Shown: in pieces, positions 1 to 7,217 of the stretch | How positions within the stretch are numbered: position 1 is the stretch's first letter | How the letters are laid out: each line of letters opens with the position of its first letter | Assembly (NCBI GenBank): GCA_003222755.1 | Contig: QHXA01000128.1 | Span: 1 to 9,226 of the forward strand | Reading direction: 5' to 3' | DNA: 9,226 nt | From: Acidobacteriota bacterium | GTDB lineage: Bacteria; Acidobacteriota; Terriglobia; 20CM-2-55-15 | The notes under the pieces: generated by a model | Databases searched by the model: none | What the model was told of the DNA's origin: nothing | The model's input: only the letters and a program-made list of their open reading frames with translations | Program-made: the position numbers and the translations under genes

Positions 1-3000
1 TCGGCACCGGAGTTGTTTCGACGACGGTGACCAACGAAAGCGGTACCTACAGGTTCCCTAGTCTTCAGCCGGGAACGTACGAGACCACCACGGCCTTATC
101 GGGTTTTCAAACTCAGACAATCCGGCTGATGTTGGGAACGGCTCAGCAGATCCGGCAGAACTTCACGCTACAAGTCGGCACGGTCGCTCAGCAGATTGAG
201 GTGACTGTCGCGGCTGATGAGCTTCTGACGGCGTCCTCGGCGTCCGTCGGCACGGTGCTTCCTGCAAGACAACTCGTGGAACTGCCGCTGGTCTCGCGGA
301 ACGTCATGGATCTGGCGACAACGATGCCCGGCGTTACTGGCGAGGGGCAGGCGAACACAACATTTGGCGGCATCGCGGCCAACGGTTCGGCCAACGTCGG
401 CATCTCGATGGATGGCGTGACGATGAACACCGGCAGACATACTCAAGGTCTGAAAACGACCTTCTTTGTCAATCCGGACATGATCGATGAATTGCGCGTC
501 GTCGTCGCCCCCGTCGACGCGGAAGGCCGCGGCGCCGCGCAGATTCAAATGCGGGCGCGCAGCGGAACCAATCAGTTCCGCGGCGCGGCGACATGGAATA
601 TTCGGAACTCGGCCCTGAACGCCAACTCTTGGTCCAATAATCGCCTCGGCATCACACCTATTTGGTACAACCGGCAGCAGTCCACAGCGAGCCTCGGCGG
701 TCCTATCATCAAAAACAAAACATTCTTCTTCGCTCTCTACGACCGCAACGATCAACGGCAGAAAGAAAACGTGAACGCTGTCGTGCTGACGCCGCTCGCG
801 CGGCAAGGCATTTTCCGGTTCTACCCCGGCGTGAACAACGGCAACGCGGACGTCACGGTCAGCGGTTCGGGCAATACGCGCGTTGCTCCGGTTGTTGATA
901 AAGCAGGCAATCCGCTGGACTGGACTCAGATCTCAGGCGCGACGGGTCCAATTCGAAGCTTCAGCGTGTTTGGCGACTCTCTCAACCCGGGTGACCCATT
1001 CCGCACGCGCATGGATCCGACCGGATTCATGGCGAAAGTGCTTCAGTCGATGCCGCTGCCGAACGCTTACGACGGCGCCAGCACAATCGGCGGGGTGTCC
1101 GTTGATGGTCTGAACACGGCAGTTCACCGATGGGTGCGCCGCACGGTGGCAGGTTCAGCCGGCGGTACGGGAGAAAATCTGGACGCCTACAATCGCCGGC
1201 AAATCAATATCAAGATGGATCACCATTTCAACGAGAAACACCGATTGAGCGGAACCTGGGTCCGCGAAAGCCATTACACCGACAATAACAATTTGTCGCC
1301 GTGGCCAACCGGGTATAACGGCCAACTCCGAGAAGACCCGAGAGTCCGAACTCTGAACTTCACTTCGACTCTCACGCCAAATTTCCTGAATGAATTCCGA
1401 TATGGATACCGGGTCACAACACTGCACTGGGATTCCGCTATCGAGACACCCGGAGTCAAAGACAAGGCGTTCGACTTTTTGCCGAAGATCAACGGCTACC
1501 CCGTCTACATCCGTCCTGTTCTATTCCCAAATCACGTGATCGGCGCGAGCAGTGATTTCGGCAACACAAGCCCGCTGACCACATTCGGCGACAATGTTTC
1601 GTGGACGCACGGCGCCCACGCATTCAAGGGCGGCATCGAGTTCCGATATGCGCACACGGCCGGTTACCAGCCGACACCGGCTACGAGTCAGACGCTGGGC
1701 CTGATTCCGACGATCACCGGCGGCGCGGGCGACGTTCCGGTCCGAGGCATCGACACGATCCCGAGCTTGCTGACGAACAACATCAGTCTTGCGCAGAACC
1801 TCTTATTGGCGCTCTCGGGATCCGTCCAGAGTGTTTCGATGAGATTTGAAACGTGGGAGCCCACCGACACAAAGTTCATCGACTACAAAGAATCCAATCA
1901 CCATACCGGTCAACCCGACGATACGAGAGGAAAGATCCGCGAGAATCATCAGAACGAGTTCAATTTCTTCTTCAAGGATGACTGGAAAGTCAGCCCGAGT
2001 CTCACGCTGAACGTCGGCATTCGCTGGGACCTGTTCCGCGTTCCCGATTTCCGCAGCGGAACGGGCAAGTACTGGACACGCGGTCCGGTGGATGGCAACG
2101 CGGGATACTTCGGAATTTCAGGACGCACGTTTAACGAAGCATTCCATAACGGCGGCGTCGTGAAAGCCGGCCTGACCGAAGTGGTTCTGATCGGCAAGGA
2201 CAGCAAATATCCGAAGCTGGGGCTTTGGCCAAGCGACAAGAACAACTTCTCACCGGCTGTTGGTTTTTCTTGGTCGCCGAGCTTTGGGGGAAAGGACAAG
2301 ACAACGGTCCGCGGCGGTTATCAAATCACGCACCTGTTGCCAGGCAACAGCTTGTCATGGATCGATGCAGACGTCGGACGGTTGCCGGGTCTGGAGTTTT
2401 CCGCAACCGATTCGGGAGGGGCGGTCTATCGAGATCTCACAAGCATCGTTCTCCCGCTGGCATTTCCGTCAACGATCGACGAGCGAGTAATCGTTCCTGT
2501 CACAAATCGTTCGACATCGCAGACGTTCTACGCACCGAACTACACCACGCCGTATGTTCAGACTTTTACGCTCGGCGTCACGCGGTCGCTGCCCGCCAGC
2601 ATGATCTTGGATGTGCGCTACGTCGGCACGCGCGGCGTGAAGCTCCATTCCACGTTGAACTATAACGAACCGGATTTCAGGTTCAACGGCTTACTGAACG
2701 CGCTCGCGGTGACGCGGGCCGGCGGTGATAGTCCGCTGTTCGATCAGATGTTCCGTGGTCTGAATTTCGGAACGACGGCGGCGCCGCTCATCGTGGGCCA
2801 GAACATCACTGGATCTGAAGCGCTGCGGCGGAATGCGTCGTTCCGCCAGAATTTGGCCAACGGCGATTTCCGAGCCGTTGCCAACACGCTGAACACTACG
2901 AATATCGGTGTAAACGTGCCGACAGGTCAAACGATCGCCGGCGCCACGCTGCGGTCCAGCGGATTGTTCCCGGAAAATTTCATCACGGCCAATCCGCAGT

Positions 3001-3866
3001 TCTCGACCATGGAGATGCGCAACAACTCCGACACGTCGACGTACCATTCCATGCAGACTCAGCTCACGATGCGGCCAAAGCGCGGTATTACATACCAGGC
3101 CACCTGGACCTGGAGCCGGGCGACTGGAGTCGCGGGCAACACGCCCACCGGCGGCGGCATTACTGCGACCTACCGTGATTTTCTGAACCGGCACGCCGAC
3201 TACACTGTGGCGAATTTCCACCGGACGCATGATTTCCGCGGCTATGGCACGTTCGAACTGCCGTTCGGGCCAGGCAAGTGGCTGGGTTCAAACTCGAGCG
3301 GGTTCATGGCGCGCCTGATTGAAGGCTGGCAGTTCGGCGCCATACTCAACCTGACAACCGGTGCGCCCTTGAACGTTTCTGCCCGCAATACCATTAATAG
3401 AACTGGAACTCCCGATATCGTGGGCGACTTTCCGCGCACCGGCAACATCACGTGGGGAAGCCAATTTGGAAATTACTTCTCGCAGCAGTACCAAAGAGTT
3501 CTCGATCCGGCATGCGCCAATGTTCCGGACTCACAACCGGCGAACCTCCGGCTGTTTTGCACCAACACTGCAATCGCGGACACCAGTGGGAAGATCATCC
3601 TGCGGAATGCCGCTCCAGGACAATTGGGCTCGCTGGGCTTGAACCCGCTTTACGGACCCGGCAGTTGGGATTTTGATGCGAACCTTCAGAAGAGGATCCG
3701 GTTCGCGGAAGCCAGAAGCCTGACCGTCCGTCTCGACGCCAGCAATATTTTGAATCATCCAACTCCGGCAAATCCGAATCTGGACATCAATTCCGGAACC
3801 TTCGGGGAAATCACCACGAAGAACGGAAGCAGAACGCTCGCAGGTCAGATTCGCTTCGAGTTTTAG
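1..3866 (+). CDS. Oar-like TonB-dependent outer-membrane receptor, 5'-truncated
   Basis: This is a large outer-membrane beta-barrel receptor of the TonB-dependent/Oar type. It is cut by the left edge: the frame is open from base 3 and encodes G-T-G-V-V-S-T-T-V before the first possible internal start (GTG at 27), so the true start and signal peptide are outside. The visible part is about 1287 residues. Residues 1-60 (counted from 27) are the end of a carboxypeptidase-regulatory-like beta-sandwich (TNESGTYRFPSLQPGTY). A plug-like region follows at about 70-180 (LPLVSRNVMDL, ISMDGVTMN), then a long barrel. The protein ends in QIRFEF, with the terminal Phe expected of a BAM-assembled barrel. I see only two cysteines, residues 1163 and 1178, both in one probable loop. 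In Acidobacteriota such receptors are very numerous; their substrates are mostly unknown, with oligosaccharides or peptides possible. The substrate cannot be read here. Family call is firm, specificity unknown. Confidence 0.93.
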   Translation, partial: GTGVVSTTVTNESGTYRFPSLQPGTYETTTALSGFQTQTIRLMLGTAQQIRQNFTLQVGTVAQQIEVTVAADELLTASSASVGTVLPARQLVELPLVSRNVMDLATTMPGVTGEGQANTTFGGIAANGSANVGISMDGVTMNTGRHTQGLKTTFFVNPDMIDELRVVVAPVDAEGRGAAQIQMRARSGTNQFRGAATWNIRNSALNANSWSNNRLGITPIWYNRQQSTASLGGPIIKNKTFFFALYDRNDQRQKENVNAVVLTPLARQGIFRFYPGVNNGNADVTVSGSGNTRVAPVVDKAGNPLDWTQISGATGPIRSFSVFGDSLNPGDPFRTRMDPTGFMAKVLQSMPLPNAYDGASTIGGVSVDGLNTAVHRWVRRTVAGSAGGTGENLDAYNRRQINIKMDHHFNEKHRLSGTWVRESHYTDNNNLSPWPTGYNGQLREDPRVRTLNFTSTLTPNFLNEFRYGYRVTTLHWDSAIETPGVKDKAFDFLPKINGYPVYIRPVLFPNHVIGASSDFGNTSPLTTFGDNVSWTHGAHAFKGGIEFRYAHTAGYQPTPATSQTLGLIPTITGGAGDVPVRGIDTIPSLLTNNISLAQNLLLALSGSVQSVSMRFETWEPTDTKFIDYKESNHHTGQPDDTRGKIRENHQNEFNFFFKDDWKVSPSLTLNVGIRWDLFRVPDFRSGTGKYWTRGPVDGNAGYFGISGRTFNEAFHNGGVVKAGLTEVVLIGKDSKYPKLGLWPSDKNNFSPAVGFSWSPSFGGKDKTTVRGGYQITHLLPGNSLSWIDADVGRLPGLEFSATDSGGAVYRDLTSIVLPLAFPSTIDERVIVPVTNRSTSQTFYAPNYTTPYVQTFTLGVTRSLPASMILDVRYVGTRGVKLHSTLNYNEPDFRFNGLLNALAVTRAGGDSPLFDQMFRGLNFGTTAAPLIVGQNITGSEALRRNASFRQNLANGDFRAVANTLNTTNIGVNVPTGQTIAGATLRSSGLFPENFITANPQFSTMEMRNNSDTSTYHSMQTQLTMRPKRGITYQATWTWSRATGVAGNTPTGGGITATYRDFLNRHADYTVANFHRTHDFRGYGTFELPFGPGKWLGSNSSGFMARLIEGWQFGAILNLTTGAPLNVSARNTINRTGTPDIVGDFPRTGNITWGSQFGNYFSQQYQRVLDPACANVPDSQPANLRLFCTNTAIADTSGKIILRNAAPGQLGSLGLNPLYGPGSWDFDANLQKRIRFAEARSLTVRLDASNILNHPTPANPNLDINSGTFGEITTKNGSRTLAGQIRFEF

Positions 3867-3875
3867 ACAGCCGTG

Positions 3876-3891
3876 CACGCCGGGAGGCGTG
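3876..3891 (+). terminator. Weak hairpin after the receptor gene
   Basis: A six-base perfect inverted repeat (CACGCC / GGCGTG) with a GGGA loop begins ten bases after the receptor stop codon. No U-run follows on the plus strand, so this is at best a weak or Rho-assisted 3' end. It is the only candidate terminator I see for the receptor transcript. Confidence 0.25.
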
Positions 3892-3941
3892 TCAGGAAAT
3901 TAGCCGAATTGTTCAAACGTTCGCCAGGCTTGCCGAATGCG

Positions 3942-3970
3942 AAAAAAGAGGGCGGTCGCAAGACCGCCCT
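3942..3970 (-). terminator. Intrinsic terminator of the minus-strand operon
   Basis: Read on the minus strand, a perfect nine-base stem (AGGGCGGTC / GACCGCCCT, plus positions 3949-3970) closes a TTGC loop. It is followed one base later by a run of six U (A-run at 3942-3947 on the plus strand). It lies 28 bases beyond the stop codon of the subtilisin gene. This is a textbook intrinsic terminator for leftward transcription. For rightward transcription there is no U-run, so it should not be an efficient terminator for the receptor gene. Confidence 0.88.
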
Positions 3971-3998
3971 GGACAAACGTGGACTGATTGGGAGGGAG

Positions 3999-6560
3999 TT
4001 ACGGGGGCTTTGCAATTCCTTCGCGTTCGCCGTCAAACGTATAGCCGCTGAGTCGCGAATCGAGTGGCGCAGTTCCGAACTGCGAAGCGGTCGAGCGCAG
4101 AATGCTTCGAATGTTCTCGACGCCGGAATTTCCTTTCTGCATCAAGCGCGCAACGACTCCGGAGACCAGAGGCGCCGAGACGCTCGAACCCGAGGCGCGA
4201 ACCGTACCGCTGCCGCGATTTGTCGTAAGCATACCAACCGAAGTAACACCGCACGCTGAGTTGATGTTTTCGGAGTCTTCTCCAGGCGCCGAGATCGTGA
4301 TGCCGATCTTGCTAATCGGATCGAATTTTCCATCCGTCGTGAAGTAGGAGGCGGAATCGGCAACAATAGCTGCCTGACTCTTGCAAGCAGTCGTGCCCTT
4401 CAACGCGGTGGTGCTGGCAACGTTCAACACTTCGGGATATGCCATGGGAACGCGCTGAGTAACTGTCACCGTTGCGTCGTTTCCTGCGGCCGTTACAACG
4501 ACGATGCCTTTGTTGTACAGTGCCTGAATTGCTGTCCGGTACGAACTGTTGTCGCTAATCGTGCCGGCGCGGCCCAGACTCATGTTGACGACGCGAATGT
4601 TTGGCGTCACGAGATTCCAGTTCTTGTTGATCCAGTCCAGACCGGCGATGATGTTCGAATCCGATCCCACAGCCGCGGAATCCAAGACTTTCACGCAATA
4701 GAGCGTCGACTTTGGCGCAACGCCAACAATGCCTGTCGTGTTATTCAACGCTGCAACAAGACCGGCGACCGCAGTTCCATGTCCGTTGTCGTCTTGGCAA
4801 GTGCCGCCAAACGCGCTGAAAGTTTGTGAGGCCGGAGCCAAGTCCGTATTCACGAAATCAATACCGCTGTCCATGATGGCAACACCAACTCCGAAACCAT
4901 CCGATCCCGTGTTTGGAGTTCCAACTCGAGTGATTCCGGAGGGAGTAACCTGACCGGTACCACCACCGCTGCCACTACTACCACCAGCAAAACTACCAGT
5001 GCTGTCGACGGCTGCCTGAGAGGCGAATACCGCCTGATCCGGAACAATTTCAATCACGTTTGGATTACGGGCCAAGCCTTGCAGCGCTTGAGGCGGCGCC
5101 TCGATTGCAATCGATTCGACGATGTCATAGTTGAAACGGACACTCGCGCCCGCTTGCCCGGCGGCTACCGCACGGTCCGCCTTACCAGAGCCGGGGCTGA
5201 ATCTCACGATATAGCGGTCGAAGTTCCGCGATGCACGGCCCTGAGGAATCGCCGACGTCCTCTGAGGCATACTGGAAACGGCGGCCAACAGATCGATCCG
5301 GCCATATCCTAGCTGTCCAGCATAAGCAGGGTTGACAACATCAATGTTCACGGCACTCGCAGCCACGGCATCATAGATTCCGTTGGTCGTCAGTGACCGG
5401 ATCAATGCGACCTCCGCTGCAACGATCGCTGAGGAGAAGGATGTTCCTGAACCAACGGCGTATCCGCCGGGATACGCCGTGATGATTTCCACGCCGGGCG
5501 CTGCCACAAACACGGACTGCCCGAAATCCGAGAACGAAGCTTTCAGATCGTGTAGATCTGTGGCTGCGGCGCCGATGACATTGGGCAGCGCTGCCGGATA
5601 ATGCGGTTGCGAACTGTTGTTGTTTCCGCCAGCCGCAACGACTGCAACGTTGTTCGCTATCGCAAAGTTGATGGCGGACCGAACTTCCGCCGCGTCAGAA
5701 GTCAGTCCGAGGCTCAGATTGATGACTTGCGCGCCATTGCGTACCGCATAACGGATCGCCTTCGCCACTTGAAATGCATCGCCAATCCCATTGTCGTCAA
5801 ATGCGCGCAACGGCATGATCAACGCGTCCGGCGCAAGAGCGGCTATGATTCCAGCGACCATCGTTGCGTGGCCGTGGCCGGCAGTGCCGGCTTCAAGGAA
5901 CGATGCCGTCGATTGGTCGAGAAATGATGCGGTGGACTGGTCGAGGAATGATGCCGTCGACTGGTCCAGGAATGACGCCGTCGACTGATCCAAGAATGAT
6001 GCCGTCGACTGATCCAAAAACGATGCCGTCGATTGATCCAGGAACGATGCAGTCGACTGTTCTAGTGTGGCGCCCGTCCGTGTCTTTAGGTCCGTGTTGC
6101 CTATGAAGTCGTAGCCCGCGGTCAAATGGCCGCGCAAAGCCGGATGGGAGACATCGACGCGTGCATCGACGTCCGCGACGATCACGCCTCGGCCGGTCGA
6201 TTTGCCTCGAGCTGAAGGCGCATTGATCAGCTGGAAGGCCGGCTGATTTGCATACCAGGGCAGCGCTCCGGCATTGGCCGCTACCGACAGGCCGGCGCCT
6301 CTGAAGCGAGGCAGGACGAGCGGTGTGTCCACGGTCATGGACAGCACACCCGGCGGTAGCGTACCCGGCATCGACGGAATGCTGAGCAGATATGTGGAGT
6401 CGCCGCTGATGGAATCCAGAATCGTTCCGCCAAGAGATGCCGCGATAGAATTGATGTCCGCGTTCTTTGCTATTTGAACGATGACGGTGGTTGCTGCCGA
6501 TGCGTTGATACTGACAACTATCAGCACGAGTAAAGTGAGAGCTATCCGTTTGGCATTCAT
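3999..6560 (-). CDS. Exported tandem subtilisin-like serine protease (two S8 domains, two propeptides)
   Basis: This is a secreted double protease of 853 residues from the chosen start. Numbers below count from an upstream in-frame ATG at 6575; subtract 5 for the chosen start. Order: Sec signal peptide (cleavage near ASA-27); I9-like prodomain (about 29-90); first S8 domain (about 128-435) with Asp137, His236, Asn318 and Ser379; second I9 inhibitor-type prodomain (about 454-518); Gly/Ser linker (526-541); second S8 domain (about 560-832) with Asp569, His599, Asn699 and Ser798. Both triads look complete. Domain 1 has DAR where DTG/DSG is usual and an insert of seven 8-residue repeats between Asp and His. 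Domain 2 resembles proteinase K-like subtilases and carries all four cysteines (593, 627, 731, 775). The start at 6560 is preferred because GAGGA lies 8 bases upstream; the ATG at 6575 has no spaced ribosome site. It is last in the operon, 24 bases after the HD-GYP stop. Export is inferred from the signal peptide; the substrate is unknown. Confidence 0.93.
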   Translation of the reverse strand: MNAKRIALTLLVLIVVSINASAATTVIVQIAKNADINSIAASLGGTILDSISGDSTYLLSIPSMPGTLPPGVLSMTVDTPLVLPRFRGAGLSVAANAGALPWYANQPAFQLINAPSARGKSTGRGVIVADVDARVDVSHPALRGHLTAGYDFIGNTDLKTRTGATLEQSTASFLDQSTASFLDQSTASFLDQSTASFLDQSTASFLDQSTASFLDQSTASFLEAGTAGHGHATMVAGIIAALAPDALIMPLRAFDDNGIGDAFQVAKAIRYAVRNGAQVINLSLGLTSDAAEVRSAINFAIANNVAVVAAGGNNNSSQPHYPAALPNVIGAAATDLHDLKASFSDFGQSVFVAAPGVEIITAYPGGYAVGSGTSFSSAIVAAEVALIRSLTTNGIYDAVAASAVNIDVVNPAYAGQLGYGRIDLLAAVSSMPQRTSAIPQGRASRNFDRYIVRFSPGSGKADRAVAAGQAGASVRFNYDIVESIAIEAPPQALQGLARNPNVIEIVPDQAVFASQAAVDSTGSFAGGSSGSGGGTGQVTPSGITRVGTPNTGSDGFGVGVAIMDSGIDFVNTDLAPASQTFSAFGGTCQDDNGHGTAVAGLVAALNNTTGIVGVAPKSTLYCVKVLDSAAVGSDSNIIAGLDWINKNWNLVTPNIRVVNMSLGRAGTISDNSSYRTAIQALYNKGIVVVTAAGNDATVTVTQRVPMAYPEVLNVASTTALKGTTACKSQAAIVADSASYFTTDGKFDPISKIGITISAPGEDSENINSACGVTSVGMLTTNRGSGTVRASGSSVSAPLVSGVVARLMQKGNSGVENIRSILRSTASQFGTAPLDSRLSGYTFDGEREGIAKPP
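4080..4898 (-). other. Second S8 catalytic domain (within the tandem subtilisin)
   Basis: Approximate span of the C-terminal protease domain. Motifs are IMDSGID (Asp569), NGHGTAVAG (His599), AAGN (Asn699) and SGSSVSAP (Ser798, with Ser in place of the usual Thr of GTS). The stretch LYCVKVLDSAAVGSDSNI is typical of proteinase K-like subtilases. It is preceded by its own inhibitor-type prodomain (YIVRFSPG to IEIVPDQAV). Boundaries are estimates by eye. Confidence 0.87.
5271..6194 (-). other. First S8 catalytic domain (within the tandem subtilisin)
   Basis: Approximate span of the N-terminal protease domain. The Asp motif is VDARVD (Asp137; GAT at 6165-6167 on the minus strand), the His motif GHATMVAG, the oxyanion Asn in AAGGN and the Ser motif GSGTSFSSA. 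It ends at the usual subtilase C-terminal pattern, here LGYGRIDLLAAV. It has no cysteine. Compared with the second domain it carries a 56-residue repeat insert and lacks the Gly after the catalytic Asp. Boundaries are estimates by eye. Confidence 0.85.
5895..6062 (-). repeat. Seven in-frame 24-bp tandem repeats encoding (D/E)QSTASFL
   Basis: Seven contiguous codon-aligned 24-base units cover residues 172-227 of the subtilisin (858-residue numbering). Six encode DQSTASFL and the first encodes EQSTASFL. No two units are identical in DNA. All eight codon columns vary, by silent changes only: GAT/GAC, CAG/CAA, TCG/TCC, ACG/ACT/ACC, GCA/GCG, TCG/TCA, TTC/TTT, and CTG/TTG/CTC/CTT. The single replacement is Asp to Glu in the first unit. 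The array lies just before the catalytic-His motif (GHATMVAG) of the first protease domain. The plus-strand reading of this array gives repetitive peptides, which are shadows. Confidence 0.98.
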
Positions 6561-6568
6561 TGCCTGTG

Positions 6569-6573
6569 TCCTC
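6569..6573 (-). promoter_or_regulatory. Ribosome binding site deciding the subtilisin start
   Basis: GAGGA on the minus strand lies 8 bases before the ATG at 6558-6560. It overlaps the alternative upstream ATG (6573-6575), which itself has no ribosome site at proper distance. This supports the shorter protein, whose signal peptide begins MNAKRIALTL. Confidence 0.65.
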
Positions 6574-6584
6574 ATCCTATGGCG

Positions 6585-7217
6585 TTAATCGAGGGCATCC
6601 AGAAATGCAGCGAGCACTCTGGAATCGAATTGGACATCGACGCAGCGCAGCAGTTCGTCGATCGCCTGTTGTTTTGTTCTTGCCGTGCGGTAGGGACGGT
6701 CCGTGGTCAACGCGTCGTAGGAATCCGCAACAGCGATAATGCGCGATCCAAGGGGAATGGCGTTGCCCTTGAGGCCGCCCGGGTAACCAACCCCGTCCAT
6801 GCGTTCGTGGTGATGAAGAACTATCAAACTGATCGGTTTGAAGTCCTCAATGTTCTTCAGAGCCATCCACCCCAGTTCGGGATGTTTTTTGATATGGGCG
6901 AACTCTTCATCTGTCAGCCTGCCACGCTTCAACAGAACATGGTCCGGAACTCCGATCTTGCCGATATCGTGCAACAACGCCCCCATAACGACCTTGTCCA
7001 GCTGTCCGTCGGGGAGGCCGAGACGCAATGCAGTAGCGCGCGCATATGAAGCCACGCGGCTGCTATGACCGCCGGTGTATGCGTCGCGCAAATCGACCAG
7101 GGAGATGAGAGCGCACGCCATTGCCAGAGCTTGCTTGCGGTACCGGTCTTCCATTTCCATGAACCGGTATCGGAGCGCCTGGCCGTCTTCAACTCGTTGG
7201 GTAGTTGCGGTAAGCAT
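6585..7217 (-). CDS. Minimal HD-GYP cyclic-di-GMP phosphodiesterase
   Basis: This cytoplasmic enzyme of 210 residues should hydrolyse the second messenger c-di-GMP. It is essentially a bare HD-GYP domain with a short charged helix at the N-terminus (about 1-30) and no receiver, PAS or membrane segment. The metal- and substrate-binding motifs are all visible: GGHSSRVA (His51), LLHDIGKIG (His83, Asp84, Lys87), KHPELG (His112), HHERMDGVGYPGG (His136, His137, Glu138, Asp141 and the GYP signature at 144-146) and VADSYDALTTDRPYR (Asp165). It should therefore be active, but this is inferred from motif conservation. Its ATG overlaps the stop of the upstream zinc-finger gene (TGATG), and GAGGAG lies 8 bases before the start, so translation is probably coupled. 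With no sensor of its own, its input must be expression level or a partner protein. Confidence 0.95.
   Translation of the reverse strand: MLTATTQRVEDGQALRYRFMEMEDRYRKQALAMACALISLVDLRDAYTGGHSSRVASYARATALRLGLPDGQLDKVVMGALLHDIGKIGVPDHVLLKRGRLTDEEFAHIKKHPELGWMALKNIEDFKPISLIVLHHHERMDGVGYPGGLKGNAIPLGSRIIAVADSYDALTTDRPYRTARTKQQAIDELLRCVDVQFDSRVLAAFLDALD

Noticed and set aside
27..29. GTG at 27 as the true start of the receptor gene
   Set aside because: The frame is open to base 3 and the upstream residues (GTGVVSTTV) continue the carboxypeptidase-regulatory-like domain; no signal peptide follows this GTG.
168..806. Long open frame on the minus strand (212 codons) opposite the receptor gene
   Set aside because: Its composition (Arg/His/Asp-rich, no recognisable domain) is typical of an antisense shadow, and it lies wholly inside a well-supported receptor gene.
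3999..4259. Plus-strand frame starting at 3873 and running into the subtilisin 3' end
   Set aside because: It crosses the terminator hairpin and then overlaps the strongly supported subtilisin gene antisense, with no domain or ribosome site seen.
5905..6055. Recurring GTCGAC palindromes as operator sites
   Set aside because: They recur only because the TCG-ACG/ACT codons of the repeat unit follow CAG; the units with CAA or TCC lack them.
5894..6061. The 24-bp array as a CRISPR array or minisatellite-type non-coding repeat
   Set aside because: There are no spacers, the units are contiguous and in frame, and the variation is codon-structured inside a gene.
5791..6106. Plus-strand frames encoding repetitive peptides across the 24-bp array
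   Set aside because: They are reverse-strand readings of the subtilisin repeats. The silent substitutions between units preserve the minus-strand peptide, while the plus-strand readings vary.
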